Of a stretch of DNA of 64,000 bases, positions 25,415 to 34,548 are shown one piece after another. Location: contig JAISCR010000104.1 of the NCBI GenBank assembly GCA_031265435.1, positions 1 through 64,000 of the forward strand, written 5' to 3'. Source of the stretch: Treponema sp. (lineage in GTDB: Bacteria > Spirochaetota > Spirochaetia > Treponematales > Breznakiellaceae). Each line of letters opens with the position of its first letter. Positions within the stretch are counted from its first letter, which is position 1. The translations under genes were made by a program, and so were the position numbers. The notes under the pieces are model-generated. The model did not search any database and was not told where the DNA came from. It saw only the letters and a list, made by a program, of their open reading frames with translations.

Positions 25415-27616
25415 ATGAAAATCGGGAAAAAACTCATTCTAATGATTATCGCTATTACGCTGTCGGGGATTGGTATTCTTCTGGGGACTGTTTTAAACAG
25501 TTCAAGGAAACAGATCGTCTCGTTAATAAACAATGAAATGAGGAATCTGGCGGAAAAAGAAGCCAGCGATCTTGGGATATGGCTGGAGTCCTCGTTCAGG
25601 ATAGCCAGGACTCTGTCGCAGTCCATGGAGAGCTTTGAGGAGATAGAACCGGCCCAGCGTCGTTTCTTTTATAATCTGCTGCTTAAGCGGATGGTCGAGG
25701 CAAACCCGGAAATAGCCGCCATCTGGACCTGCTGGGAGCCAAACGCCCTGGACGGCCTTGACGCCCAATACGCCAACACGCCGGGGACGGACGCGACGGG
25801 CAGGTTCATCTCCTACTGGGAGCGGACTTCCGACGGGGGGGTCGGCCTGGAAGCGTCGGTGGATTACACGGTCAGCGGCGCGGGGGATTACTACCTTATC
25901 CCGATGCAAACCGGGAAAGAAACCGTGGTGGAACCTTATCCTTACGATATTAACGGGATCAGTACCCTTATTACCACCCTGGCGGTCCCGGTAAAAAACA
26001 GGGGCCGGAACGTCGGCGTGGTCGGCGTTGATCTTGCTCTGACGAGGATTCAAACCGCCGCGGAGGATATCAATCCCTACGAAGGCAGCGCCGCGTCGGT
26101 TTTTACCAACGACGGCCTTGTGGCGGGCTACTTTGACGTGGCAAGGCTTGGTAAAACAATGGACGAAGCCTACGCCTATGCGGCGGGCCCTTATTTGAAC
26201 GACATGAAGGCCGCCATTAAAAACGGGGTGGAATTTGATTTTATAAACGACATTGATGTCAACGGTACCATAATGCGCTACGATGTCCTTTCCGTTCCCC
26301 TCACCATAGGAAGAACCGATACCCCCTGGTCTCTGTCGATAGGGGTACCGCAAAAAGTTATCAACGCTCCGGTAACCAGGATGCTCCGGCTGAGTATCAT
26401 TATAAGCGTGGTGATGCTCCTCGTGATAGCCGCCGCGGCCTTCCTGCTTGCCCGCTCCATCAGCACTCCCCTGGGGCAGATGGTAACGGTTGTTTCAGGC
26501 CTGGGAGAAGGGGATTTGACCGGACAGTTACACATCAAACGCCGGGACGAAATAGGGGATATGGCTGTGGTTTTTAACGGAACCCTGGAAAAGATCAAAA
26601 ACCTCGTACTTACCATCAAAAACCAGAGTGTTGCCCTTTTCGACATCGGGAACGAGCTTGCCGGCAACATGACCGAAACCGCCGCGGCCATCAACCAGAT
26701 AACCGCGAATATTCAGAGCATCAAGAACCGGGTTATAAATCAGTCCGCCAGCGTTACCGAAACCAACGCAACCATGGAACAGATTACCGGCAATATCGAA
26801 AAACTTAACGCTCATGTGGACCGCCAGAGCGAGAGCGTTGCCCAGTCCTCCTCTGCCATTGAGGAAATGCTTGCCAATATCCAGTCCGTTTCCCAGACCT
26901 TGATCAAAAACGCCGGAAATGTCAAAGAGCTTACCGAATCATCCGAGGTGGGCCGTTCGGGCCTTCAGGAAGTGGCCGCGGATATTCAGGCGATTGCCCG
27001 GGAATCCGAAGGACTCCTGGAAATCAACGCGGTGATGGAAAACATCGCCAGCCAGACCAACCTCCTTTCCATGAACGCCGCCATAGAAGCGGCCCACGCC
27101 GGGGAAGCGGGGAAGGGTTTTGCCGTCGTGGCCGATGAAATACGGAAATTGGCTGAAAATTCCGGGGAACAGTCCAAGACTATTTCCACGGTACTCAAAA
27201 AAATCAAGGACTCCATCGACAAGATAACCAAGTCCACCGACAGCGTCCTCAACAAGTTTGAAGCCATAGACGGCGGGGTCAGAACCGTTTCGGATCAGGA
27301 AGAAAATATCCGGAACGCCATGGAGGAGCAAAGCGCCGGGAGCAAACAGATCCTGGAAGCCATCGGCCGGTTAAACGAAATTACCCGCATGGTCAAGGAC
27401 AGTTCGGTTCAGATGCTTGAGGGAAGTGAGCAGGTAATCCGCGAGAGCAGGAACCTGGAAGCCGTAACCCAGGAGATAACCAACGGAATGAACGAAATGG
27501 CCACCGGGGCGGATCAGATCAACGTGGCGGTAACCAGAGTTAATACCATCAGCAGCGAAAACAAGGAAAACATTGATGTGCTGGTCCAGGAGGTAACGAA
27601 GTTCCGGGTGGAATGA
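25415..27616 (+). CDS. Methyl-accepting chemotaxis protein with dCache sensor
   Basis: 733 residues: transmembrane helix 1 (about 7-28), a large periplasmic double-Cache-like domain (about 35-325, with a [18 protein letters not shown] region and a second PAS-like half), transmembrane helix 2 (about 328-350), HAMP (350-402), and a signalling domain ending near residue 730. The hairpin tip [36 protein letters not shown] is nearly invariant across the family. Typical dCache ligands are amino acids or organic acids; the actual ligand is not readable. The gene is monocistronic and preceded by a good promoter. Confidence 0.94.
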   Translation: MKIGKKLILMIIAITLSGIGILLGTVLNSSRKQIVSLINNEMRNLAEKEASDLGIWLESSFRIARTLSQSMESFEEIEPAQRRFFYNLLLKRMVEANPEIAAIWTCWEPNALDGLDAQYANTPGTDATGRFISYWERTSDGGVGLEASVDYTVSGAGDYYLIPMQTGKETVVEPYPYDINGISTLITTLAVPVKNRGRNVGVVGVDLALTRIQTAAEDINPYEGSAASVFTNDGLVAGYFDVARLGKTMDEAYAYAAGPYLNDMKAAIKNGVEFDFINDIDVNGTIMRYDVLSVPLTIGRTDTPWSLSIGVPQKVINAPVTRMLRLSIIISVVMLLVIAAAAFLLARSISTPLGQMVTVVSGLGEGDLTGQLHIKRRDEIGDMAVVFNGTLEKIKNLVLTIKNQSVALFDIGNELAGNMTETAAAINQITANIQSIKNRVINQSASVTETNATMEQITGNIEKLNAHVDRQSESVAQSSSAIEEMLANIQSVSQTLIKNAGNVKELTESSEVGRSGLQEVAADIQAIARESEGLLEINAVMENIASQTNLLSMNAAIEAAHAGEAGKGFAVVADEIRKLAENSGEQSKTISTVLKKIKDSIDKITKSTDSVLNKFEAIDGGVRTVSDQEENIRNAMEEQSAGSKQILEAIGRLNEITRMVKDSSVQMLEGSEQVIRESRNLEAVTQEITNGMNEMATGADQINVAVTRVNTISSENKENIDVLVQEVTKFRVE

Positions 27617-27687
27617 GCGTATATGCCGGATCAAGCCTTTAGTTGACCTCGTGTACGCGGCATCGCGCTATATTCAGGGAGCATTGT

Positions 27688-28569
27688 ATGACCATCGGTT
27701 TTATCGGTTTAGGAATCATGGGGCGTCCCATGGCAAAGAATCTTATCAAGGCAGGCTGCAGCCTCGTAGTCTATGACAAGTTTGTCAATTTTGACGACAT
27801 CACCGCCCTGGGCGCCGGGGCCGCTTCTTCAAACAGGGATGTCGCCGCCAAAAGCGATCTTGTCATCACCATGCTGCCCAATTCGCCTCATGTGAAGGAG
27901 GCCGTGCTCGGCCCCGGCGGAGTCATTGAAGGCATCAAAAGCGGCGCCACGGTGGTGGACATGAGTTCCATTGCCCCGGCCGTCTCCCGGGAAGTGGCCG
28001 CCGCCCTCAAGGCCAGAGGGGTTAATTTTCTTGACGCGCCGGTTTCCGGGGGAGAACCCAAGGCCGTCGACGGAACTCTTGCGATCATGGCCGGCGGGGA
28101 CGAGAAGGTCTTTAATGAGGTGAAGCCTGTGCTTGAGAAGATGGGTTCCAGCGTGGTTCTTGTAGGGGATGTGGGCGCGGGAAATATAACAAAGCTGGCA
28201 AACCAGATCGTGGTTGCCCTCAATATCGCCGCGGTTTCGGAAGCCTTTGTGCTGGCACACAAGGCCGGTGTAGATCCCGAAAAGGTCTTTGACGCAATCA
28301 AGGGCGGTCTTGCCGGTTCCACGGTGATGAACGCCAAGGTTCCCATGATCCTCGACGGCAACTTCAAACCCGGTTTCCGTATTGAACTGCATATCAAGGA
28401 TCTCCAGAATGCGCTGGATACAGCCCACGATCTGGGGGTTCCCATTCCCCTTACCGCCGGTGTGATGGAAACTCTGCAGGCCCTCAAGACCGACGGCATG
28501 GCGGCCCACGATCACAGCGCCATTGTGCGGCATTACGAAAAGCTTGCGAAGACAGAAGTACGGAAATAA
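27688..28569 (+). CDS. 2-hydroxy-3-oxopropionate reductase-like (beta-hydroxyacid dehydrogenase family)
   Basis: 293 residues, the normal length for GarR/GlxR. TIGFIGLGIMGRPMAKNL is the Rossmann motif, DAPVSGGEPKAVDGTLAIMAGG is the substrate-binding signature, and the catalytic Lys lies in NITKLANQIVVA. ATG 27688 follows GGGAG by 6 bp. The enzyme would reduce tartronate semialdehyde or a related beta-hydroxyacid. The family also holds 3-hydroxyisobutyrate dehydrogenases, which cannot be excluded. Coupled to the following SDR gene. Confidence 0.83.
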   Translation: MTIGFIGLGIMGRPMAKNLIKAGCSLVVYDKFVNFDDITALGAGAASSNRDVAAKSDLVITMLPNSPHVKEAVLGPGGVIEGIKSGATVVDMSSIAPAVSREVAAALKARGVNFLDAPVSGGEPKAVDGTLAIMAGGDEKVFNEVKPVLEKMGSSVVLVGDVGAGNITKLANQIVVALNIAAVSEAFVLAHKAGVDPEKVFDAIKGGLAGSTVMNAKVPMILDGNFKPGFRIELHIKDLQNALDTAHDLGVPIPLTAGVMETLQALKTDGMAAHDHSAIVRHYEKLAKTEVRK

Positions 28570-28571
28570 GC

Positions 28572-29327
28572 GTGAAAAGGCTGGATAACAAAGTTGCCCT
28601 GATCACCGGGGCAGGGCAGGGACTGGGGGCGGCCATCGCCTCCCTTTTTGCCGCGGAAGGAGCCGTAGTATTTGTGGCGGATCTCAGGGCCGAAACAGGG
28701 AATGACACCGTTACCGTCATCAACGGCAGGGGAGGCAGGGCCTTCTTTGCCGGTCTGGATGTTACAAACGAGGAGAGCTGGATCGCCGCCCTGGGAACGG
28801 TAGAAAAGGAATGTGGGCGTCTGGATATTCTCGTGAACAATGCGGGGATCAACATCCGCGAGCCCATCGAAACGATGAAAGCTGAAAACTTCGACGCCAT
28901 GCTGGCGGTGAATGTAAAAGGCCCCTTTCTCGGCTGTAAACACTCCATTCCCCTCCTGCGCAGAGCCGGCGGCGGCTCGATCATCAACATGTCCAGCGTC
29001 TGCGGCCTCATCGGCCACCGCTACACCACGGAGGCTTACACGGTTACCAAGGGCGCGGTAACGCTGCTCACAAAAGCCGTCGCGGTGCGTTACGCCAAAG
29101 ACAATATCCGCTGCAACAGCCTTCACCCCAGTACGGTGGATACCCCGCTGATGCAGGAACTTTTTAAAGATCCGGCCCGCAAAGCCGAACGCCTCGGAGA
29201 AGTGCCCTTGGGCCGTCTTGCCTCCGCGGAAGACGTAGCCAACGCGGCCCTGTTCCTTGCCTCCGATGAGGCCGCCTTTATAAACGGTGTCGCCCTGCCC
29301 GTGGACGGAGGGACACGCGCGGATTAG
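28572..29327 (+). CDS. Short-chain dehydrogenase/reductase (SDR)
   Basis: 251 residues with the classical SDR plan: TGAGQGLG (cofactor-binding), LVNNAGIN, a catalytic Ser in INMSSVCG, and YTVTK with catalytic Tyr and Lys. It starts with GTG, 2 bp after the stop of the reductase gene, and ends with the PVDGGTRAD C-terminus common in the family. It probably oxidises or reduces a sugar or sugar-acid derivative in the same pathway as the GarR-like enzyme. Confidence 0.86.
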   Translation: MKRLDNKVALITGAGQGLGAAIASLFAAEGAVVFVADLRAETGNDTVTVINGRGGRAFFAGLDVTNEESWIAALGTVEKECGRLDILVNNAGINIREPIETMKAENFDAMLAVNVKGPFLGCKHSIPLLRRAGGGSIINMSSVCGLIGHRYTTEAYTVTKGAVTLLTKAVAVRYAKDNIRCNSLHPSTVDTPLMQELFKDPARKAERLGEVPLGRLASAEDVANAALFLASDEAAFINGVALPVDGGTRAD

Positions 29328-29334
29328 AAAAACT

Positions 29335-29355
29335 GCCGGATCGTTGTTGTCCGGT
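29335..29355. terminator. Weak hairpin between convergent genes
   Basis: GCCGGA and TCCGGT form a 6-bp stem with one G-T pair around a 9-base loop, followed by an A/T-rich stretch. It could terminate the SDR operon, but a proper U-run is lacking. Confidence 0.3.
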
Positions 29356-29381
29356 ACAAATTTTCGTTTTCGATGTCTTTT

Positions 29382-30095
29382 TCAATTCTTTCCCATGAAT
29401 TTTTTCCCGGTTTCGGAATTACGGAATTCGTCCGCCGTACCGTAGAAAAGCTGCCGGTTTCCCAGGTGGAGGACATGACTTGCGGCCCCGATGGCTTTTT
29501 CAATATCGTGGGATACCATGATTACGGTAAGTCCCTTTTCCCGGTTGAATTCTTCCACGATGCCGTACATTTCCGCGCTTACTACCGGGTCGAGCCCCGC
29601 GGAAGGTTCATCAAGAACAAGAAGCTGATCCGCAGCGCAGAACGCGCGGGCCAAAAGAACCCGCTGCTGCTGACCCCCGGAAAGTTCGCCGTAACATTGA
29701 TTGCGCAGGGAGGCGATTCCCAGACGTTCAAGATTTTTCTCTGCCGCGTGCTTGTCGGCATGGCTGTAGAAAGGCTTCATGCCCAGACGCCCGATTCGCC
29801 CGGAAAGGACTACTTCGTAGACCCCCGCGGGAAAAAAATTCATGAAGGATCGCCTCTGGGGAAGATAACCGGTACTGCGGGATTTCAAATCCCCGTTCCG
29901 TATAATGCTTCCCCCTTCAGGCTGCTTGATTCCCAGGAGACCCTGGATCAGGGTGCTTTTTCCCGATCCGTTTTCCCCGGTGATGCAAAGATAATCTCCC
30001 CCCTGTACTTCAAAGTTGAGCCCCTGTACTACGGTGAGCCCCTCCCATTCAAAGGATACATCACGACAGGTAAAAAGGGCGGATTGCTTATTCAT
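29382..30095 (-). CDS. ABC transporter ATP-binding protein, Zn/Mn (ZnuC/MntB) type
   Basis: 237 residues, one ABC domain: Walker A GENGSGKST (about 41-49), LSGGQQQRVLLARAF signature, Walker B LLVLDEPSAGLD, and switch His in MVSHD. The GYLPQRRSFMNFFPAGVYEVVLSGRIGRL region is typical of the metal-transport group. No permease or binding protein lies beside it: on one side is the SDR gene, on the other an unrelated divergent gene. It is therefore an orphan ATPase whose partners must be elsewhere. Confidence 0.82.
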   Translation of the reverse strand: MNKQSALFTCRDVSFEWEGLTVVQGLNFEVQGGDYLCITGENGSGKSTLIQGLLGIKQPEGGSIIRNGDLKSRSTGYLPQRRSFMNFFPAGVYEVVLSGRIGRLGMKPFYSHADKHAAEKNLERLGIASLRNQCYGELSGGQQQRVLLARAFCAADQLLVLDEPSAGLDPVVSAEMYGIVEEFNREKGLTVIMVSHDIEKAIGAASHVLHLGNRQLFYGTADEFRNSETGKKFMGKN

Positions 30096-30120
30096 TATTT
30101 CTCCTATACTCTATAAGGTA

Positions 30121-30180
30121 AGCCTGTTCCAAAACCCGGTTTTTCCGGAACAAGCTCTGTGTCTACATTATAGACAGACT
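30121..30180. repeat. Dispersed intergenic palindromes, copy B
   Basis: AGCCTGTTCC (30121-30130) pairs with GGAACAAGCT (30147-30156) with one mismatch, and its first 16 bases match 25305-25320 on the opposite strand. Next to it, AGTCTGTCTATAAT (minus strand of 30167-30180) matches 18641-18654 and forms a GTCTA/TAGAC stem (30161-30175). Short repeated palindromes of this kind sit in several intergenic gaps of the window. Confidence 0.5.
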
Positions 30181-30224
30181 TTAATATACGGGAATTTCGG
30201 TTTCAGGACTATAGAGGTAACAGG

Positions 30225-31274
30225 ATGGAGAAATCTCAGTTTGGTATAGATCCTTCGCCCATACAGAATGCTGAGCTTTTTTCGGGCCTCCTCAAGAAGG
30301 AGCGGGAATTTGTAATATCCCATTCCAGCCTGATTCAGCTCCGTAAGGGAGGAAGGCTCTTCTCCGCGGGCCAGAAGGCCGAACATTTTTACATGCTGCT
30401 GGAGGGCTCCATCCGGGTTTACCGGATCAGGGACGATGGGGATGAAGTTGAAATGGCGCGTTTTACCCCGGGAGACACGATAGGCGACTTTGACTTTGCC
30501 CGGAACGCCGCCTACGATGCCTTTGCCGTTGCCGCGGAAGATTCAAACCTCGCCATGTTTCCCGGTTACGGCCTCATGATGGACGATTTTGTGCTTGAGG
30601 AACCCCATGTCATCTCCCGCATACTCTTGAGTTCCATCGTCATGATGACCGGCCGTATCAAGTCCATCCGGCGGATACTTGTGGAAAACTTCTCCTGGGT
30701 TCAGGAACTGCACCGCCGGGCCTATGAAGACTCCGGCACAGGACTCTGGAAACAGGCTTTTCTTACCGACGAAATCAACCGGATTCTGGAAGATCCCATG
30801 ACCTTCATCATGTGCAAGCCGGATCGTTTCAAGATTCTGGTGGATTCCAGGGGGCATGCCGCGGGAGATGAGGCCATGGTACGGATCGCGATGGTGCTTA
30901 AAAAAATTGCCCGCCGTCATGGCCGGGGATGGTCGCTCCGTTTCAAGAGTAACGAAACCGGGCTCCTGATTAGCAAGTGTGATGCTTCCCAGGCGGAAAA
31001 GATAGCGGATGAACTGCATAAGTCCATTGCCTCCCTTGCTCCCGTTCCGGCGGCAAAGGACATTCCGGCTTTTCCTTTTTCCGCCACTGTTTCCTGGGCG
31101 GTATGGCCTGAGGATAATCATGTCTGGGACGATCTTTTCCAGGGTGTCTACGAGCAGCTTCTCGATAGCTGGCGCGGCGGCGGCGACACGATTATCCATT
31201 GCCGGAATATCCCGTCGAAGCCCGCCGGACAAGGTTCGGCTTTAGCTGAGCTTCCCCCCGGGAAGGAGGACTAG
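30225..31274 (+). CDS. Cyclic-nucleotide-binding-fold protein with degenerate GGDEF domain
   Basis: 349 residues: a cNMP-binding beta-barrel (about 15-130) and a GGDEF-like domain (about 185-315). The phosphate-binding cassette that normally reads GE...R-A is GDFDFARNAAYDAFAV here, with the Arg replaced, so cNMP binding is doubtful. In the second domain the catalytic GGDEF is SNETG (242-246), although the earlier RFKILVDSRGHAAGDEA helix is preserved. The protein is thus likely a non-catalytic regulator or sensor. Its stop codon abuts the ATG of the next gene, an intact relative, which suggests that the two function as a pair. Confidence 0.75.
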   Translation: MEKSQFGIDPSPIQNAELFSGLLKKEREFVISHSSLIQLRKGGRLFSAGQKAEHFYMLLEGSIRVYRIRDDGDEVEMARFTPGDTIGDFDFARNAAYDAFAVAAEDSNLAMFPGYGLMMDDFVLEEPHVISRILLSSIVMMTGRIKSIRRILVENFSWVQELHRRAYEDSGTGLWKQAFLTDEINRILEDPMTFIMCKPDRFKILVDSRGHAAGDEAMVRIAMVLKKIARRHGRGWSLRFKSNETGLLISKCDASQAEKIADELHKSIASLAPVPAAKDIPAFPFSATVSWAVWPEDNHVWDDLFQGVYEQLLDSWRGGGDTIIHCRNIPSKPAGQGSALAELPPGKED

Positions 31275-32285
31275 ATGCCGGACGGAAAAATGCCCTTATC
31301 GCCTGTTGCCGATCCGGTACTGATTAAAAGCCCCCTCTTCGTTGCCATGAGCGATCTTGAATTCAACGCGGTGGCGGCCTTTCTGGAACGGAGAAAGGTG
31401 AAGAAAGGAGCCCGGGTTTTCCGGGAGGGAGACATCGGGGAAGAGATGTTTATCCTCCTTTCCGGCTTGCTTTCGGCTTTTGTATCCCAGTCCGACGGTA
31501 CCGACCGCTGGATGTTCGACATCAAGCCCGGAGACTTCTTCGGGGAGATGAGTATCATCGCCAATGAGCCCCGTTCCGCCACCATAAGCGCCAAGATCGA
31601 TACGGAGATCATGGTTCTGCAGGGCATCGACTTCTACCGTATCGTCTTTGAACATCCCATGATCGGGCTGAAGCTGCTCCAGGCAATCGACACCGTACAG
31701 AATCAATGGCTGGATCAGACCAGTAAACACCTGGAGGATCTGATGCGCTGGGGTGAAACCGCCCGCCGCCGTGCCATTACCGATGAACTTACCGGACTTT
31801 ACAACCGCCGTTTTCTTGAAGAATCAATCAAAAACCGCTTTGAACATAGTTCCGTAAATCTCCGCAAGATGTCCCTCATGATGATGGATCTGGACAAGGT
31901 TCATGAAATCAATGATAAACACGGTACCCAGGCGGGGGATCAGGTGATCGTCACCGTAGCCGACATACTCCGTTCCATCATGCGTTCCGAAGATATCGCT
32001 TCCCGGCTTTCAGGAGACGAGTATGCGGTGCTGCTTCCCGATACGGATGCCGCCGAAGCCGCTCTTGTAGCAGAACGGATCAGAAAAGCCGTCGAGACTA
32101 AAGAGGTGATTGTTCCAAAGTCTCCCGGCGCGGCAGAAAAAATGCCCATCCACATCCGTACCAGCATCGGCATAGCCGTGGCGCCCACTCATGCCAAAAA
32201 TGTGGAAAGCCTGATCTTTGCCGCGGATTCCGCCCTCAGAAACGCCAAGGATCTGGGCCGGAACCGGGTGGTAGTCTGCTCATAG
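31275..32285 (+). CDS. cNMP-binding diguanylate cyclase
   Basis: 336 residues: a cNMP-binding domain (about 15-140) with a well-formed phosphate cassette FGEMSIIANEPRSATIS, and a GGDEF domain (about 170-335) with the active variant SGDEY (246-250) and DLDKVHEINDKHG. The product-inhibition site RxxD is present as RSED (237-240), exactly five residues before the active motif. It should make cyclic-di-GMP under the control of a cyclic nucleotide. It starts directly at the stop codon of the degenerate paralogue. Confidence 0.86.
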   Translation: MPDGKMPLSPVADPVLIKSPLFVAMSDLEFNAVAAFLERRKVKKGARVFREGDIGEEMFILLSGLLSAFVSQSDGTDRWMFDIKPGDFFGEMSIIANEPRSATISAKIDTEIMVLQGIDFYRIVFEHPMIGLKLLQAIDTVQNQWLDQTSKHLEDLMRWGETARRRAITDELTGLYNRRFLEESIKNRFEHSSVNLRKMSLMMMDLDKVHEINDKHGTQAGDQVIVTVADILRSIMRSEDIASRLSGDEYAVLLPDTDAAEAALVAERIRKAVETKEVIVPKSPGAAEKMPIHIRTSIGIAVAPTHAKNVESLIFAADSALRNAKDLGRNRVVVCS

Positions 32286-32298
32286 GCAATGCGTATAC

Positions 32299-32327
32299 TT
32301 GACGAAGTTTTTTTCTTTTGGTATCTT
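32299..32327 (+). promoter_or_regulatory. Sigma-70-type promoter for the tRNA-Thr/rpmG/tRNA-Trp transcript
   Basis: TTGACG (32299-32304) and TATCTT (32322-32327) at 17-bp spacing, ending 25 bp before the tRNA-Thr 5' end. Confidence 0.6.
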
Positions 32328-32352
32328 AATCTTACGTAATATGTGAAATTAT

Positions 32353-32425
32353 GCCCTTGTAGCTCAGTTGGCAGAGCATATCCATGGTAAGGATAAGGTC
32401 AACAGTTCGATTCTGTTCGAGGGCT
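32353..32425 (+). tRNA. tRNA-Thr(GGU)
   Basis: Cloverleaf read by eye: acceptor GCCCTTG pairs with CGAGGGC (one G-U), the D-arm is GCTC/GAGC, the anticodon stem is TATCC/GGATA with loop ATGGTAA (anticodon GGT), and the T-stem is AACAG/CTGTT with TTCGATT. Discriminator base U; CCA is not encoded. First gene of the tRNA-Thr-rpmG-tRNA-Trp transcript leading to secE-nusG. Confidence 0.95.
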
Positions 32426-32463
32426 GGATTCAATGAGGATTGTGGAACCAGGAGGAATGAAAA

Positions 32464-32637
32464 ATGGCTAGTAAGAAACAGGTGGTCGAATTGGTGGCCC
32501 TGCAGTGCACCGAATGCAAACGGAGGAACTATACTACCTCCAAAAACCGCCGGAATACCCAGGAAAAGCTCGAATTGAAGAAGTATTGCCCCTTTGACCG
32601 GAAGCATACCCTGCATAAAGAGACTAAAATAAAGTAG
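32464..32637 (+). CDS. rpmG: 50S ribosomal protein L33
   Basis: 57 residues beginning [19 protein letters not shown], with the first CxxC of the zinc-binding L33 type intact (Cys15-Cys18). The second pair is reduced to one Cys (YCPFDRKHT), an intermediate between zinc-binding and zinc-free forms. AGGAGGAATG provides a strong ribosome binding site. Located between two tRNA genes, as is common upstream of secE-nusG. Confidence 0.95.
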   Translation: MASKKQVVELVALQCTECKRRNYTTSKNRRNTQEKLELKKYCPFDRKHTLHKETKIK

Positions 32638-32644
32638 TTTTCAG

Positions 32645-32700
<56 letters not shown>

Positions 32701-32717
<17 letters not shown>

Positions 32718-33197
32718 GAACCTGTAAGCGCTCGGTAAAGTAATTACAGGGACGAAAGTACCTGGTACGGGATAAAGGCAGGCTTCGAAGGGTTTAGTCC
32801 GCCGAACGAATGTGAGGAAAAGGCGCCATGATGGCGCCGGAAGGACTAAACCCCGGCCCGGAAGGAGCCGGAAGGAGCCGGCAGGACGCCGGCGAGGGGA
32901 GGGGAAGCCTACTGCGCCTGGAACCTGTAAGTGCCCGGTAAAATAATTACAGGGACGAAAGTACCTGGTACGGGGATAAAGGCAGGCTTCGAAGGGTTTA
33001 GTCCGCCGAACGAATGTGAGGAAAAGGCGCCATGATGGCGCCGAAAGGACTAAACCCCGGCCCGGAAGGAGCCGGCAGGACGCCGGCGAGGGAAGGGGAA
33101 GCCTACTGCGCCTGGAACCTGTAAGCACCCGGTAAAGTAATTACAGGGACGAAAGTACCTGGTATCGGGGTAAAGGCAGGCTTCGAAGGGTTTAGTC
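32701..33197 (+). repeat. Structured tandem repeat of about 200 bp starting inside tRNA-Trp
   Basis: Three copies start at 32701, 32904 and 33098 (periods 203 and 194; the third is cut after about 100 bp). Each begins with the tRNA-Trp 3' end GAAGCCTACTGCGCCTG. Each complete unit contains a CCTGTAA/TTACAGG stem, a GGGTTTAGTCC/GGACTAAACCC 11-bp stem enclosing GGCGCC-ATGAT-GGCGCC, and a GCCGGC-AGGAC-GCCGGC hairpin. Differences between copies are a few substitutions plus an extra AAGGAGCCGG block in the first. The region would be transcribed between tRNA-Trp and secE. A long minus-strand frame across it merely translates the repeats. Confidence 0.9.
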
Positions 33198-33221
33198 AAA
33201 ACGTCTGGAAAGGAATTTTTA

Positions 33222-33401
33222 ATGAACAAACTGATTCAATTTGTAAAGGAATCCTATGCCGAGCTCAGGAAGGTTATCTGGCCCGGCAGAGATGACGTAG
33301 TTAGCTCGGTCAAGGTGGTTGTTATATCCACCGTCATTATCGCCGCCGTACTGGGACTAGTGGATGTACTGCTCCTCTTCGGAATCCGGGCGATTTTCTA
33401 A
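33222..33401 (+). CDS. secE: Preprotein translocase subunit SecE
   Basis: 59 residues: an amphipathic N-terminus with the conserved YAELRKVIWPGRDDV surface helix and a single transmembrane helix (about 32-56), as in minimal bacterial SecE. An AAAGGA lies upstream of the ATG. It sits directly before nusG, its standard neighbour, and clamps SecY in the translocon. Confidence 0.95.
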   Translation: MNKLIQFVKESYAELRKVIWPGRDDVVSSVKVVVISTVIIAAVLGLVDVLLLFGIRAIF

Positions 33402-33424
33402 CAAATAAGGAAGTAAGGTACGCT

Positions 33425-33982
33425 ATGGCTGCAGGCTGGTATGTCCTCCATACCTATTCGGGGTACGAAAACAAGATAGAAAAGACAATCCGGATGATGA
33501 TGGACATGGGGGATATCGACAAGGAGATCGTGCGGGACATTAAAATTCCCTCCGAGGATGTCGTGGAAGTCCGCGATGGCGAAAAACGGGTTCAAAAGCG
33601 GAAATTTTTGCCCGGTTATATCCTGATCGAGATGGATCTGCCGGAACTGGACTGGAAAACCACCTGTTCCAGGATACGCAAGATCCAGGGGGTTACCGGT
33701 TTTGTCGGAACTCCGGCGGACAGGCGTCCCAATCCCCTTACCGGGGATGAGGCCCGGGCTATTTTGCAGAAATCCGGGGAGATTAAGGGTGAAAGACCGG
33801 CACGGGCCCGGCAAATTTTTTCCTCAGGCGAGCAGGTCAAGATCATCGATGGGCCTTTTGAGTCCTTTACCGGTACCATAGAAGAGGTCAATCAGGAGAA
33901 AGGCAAACTCAAGGTCATAGTAGGTATCTTTGGCCGGAACACCCCGGTGGAAGTCGATCTTTTACAGGTAGAAAAATTGTAG
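33425..33982 (+). CDS. nusG: Transcription termination/antitermination factor NusG
   Basis: 185 residues: the NGN domain starts at WYVLHTYSGYENKIEK, and the C-terminal KOW domain reads PFESFTGTIEEVNQEKGKLKV...PVEVDLLQVEKL. It binds RNA polymerase and links it to Rho or the ribosome. AAGGA precedes the ATG. In its standard place between secE and rplK. Confidence 0.97.
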   Translation: MAAGWYVLHTYSGYENKIEKTIRMMMDMGDIDKEIVRDIKIPSEDVVEVRDGEKRVQKRKFLPGYILIEMDLPELDWKTTCSRIRKIQGVTGFVGTPADRRPNPLTGDEARAILQKSGEIKGERPARARQIFSSGEQVKIIDGPFESFTGTIEEVNQEKGKLKVIVGIFGRNTPVEVDLLQVEKL

Positions 33983-34056
33983 GAAAGGCGGAGCGGGAGG
34001 GCTTATGGTGAAAATTCCACCCGAGGTCTTACCGTCCGCTTTAATTTGAAGTAGGA

Positions 34057-34096
34057 GAAGTTCTTATGAACTTCGCCAGCCCGGTTTCGGCCGGGC
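34057..34096 (+). promoter_or_regulatory. Two adjacent hairpins in the rplK leader
   Basis: GAAGTTC-TTAT-GAACTTC (34057-34074) and GCCCGG-TTTCGG-CCGGGC (34079-34096) stand next to each other in the 134-bp gap between nusG and rplK. They may be part of an autoregulatory or processing leader for the ribosomal-protein genes; in other bacteria L1 binds in this area. Confidence 0.5.
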
Positions 34097-34116
34097 ACAC
34101 TACGAAGGAGTATTGA

Positions 34117-34548
34117 ATGGCAAAGAAAAAGGTAACTGTAATGATTAAGTTGCAGTGCCCCGCAGGCAAGGCCACCCCGGCCCCCCCTGTCGGCCCGGCT
34201 CTGGGACCTCACGGTGTCAGCGCTCCTCAGTTTGTCCAGCAGTTTAATGACCGGACAAAGGCAATGGAACCGGGGCTTATTATCCCGGTTGTAATCTCCG
34301 TATATGGGGACAAGTCTTTCAGTTTTATTCTCAAGACTCCGCCCGCGGCGGTTCTGATCAAGAAGGCTGTCGGCCTGGAAAAGGGTTCCGCCGAATCTCA
34401 CAAGGTAAAGGTAGGAAAGCTTCCCAGGGCCAAACTTGAGGAGATTGCTAAATTGAAGATGCCGGATCTTTCCGCCATTGATATTGACGGCGCCATGAAG
34501 ATCATCGCCGGTACGGCCCGTTCCATGGGTGTGGAGGTGGAAAAATGA
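34117..34548 (+). CDS. rplK: 50S ribosomal protein L11
   Basis: 143 residues, nearly the standard length. The [22 protein letters not shown] segment is the conserved proline-rich N-terminal part that binds the GTPase-associated centre, and the C-terminal domain ends in [14 protein letters not shown]. The stop overlaps the rplA start (ATGA), so the two are coupled. Confidence 0.97.
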   Translation: MAKKKVTVMIKLQCPAGKATPAPPVGPALGPHGVSAPQFVQQFNDRTKAMEPGLIIPVVISVYGDKSFSFILKTPPAAVLIKKAVGLEKGSAESHKVKVGKLPRAKLEEIAKLKMPDLSAIDIDGAMKIIAGTARSMGVEVEK

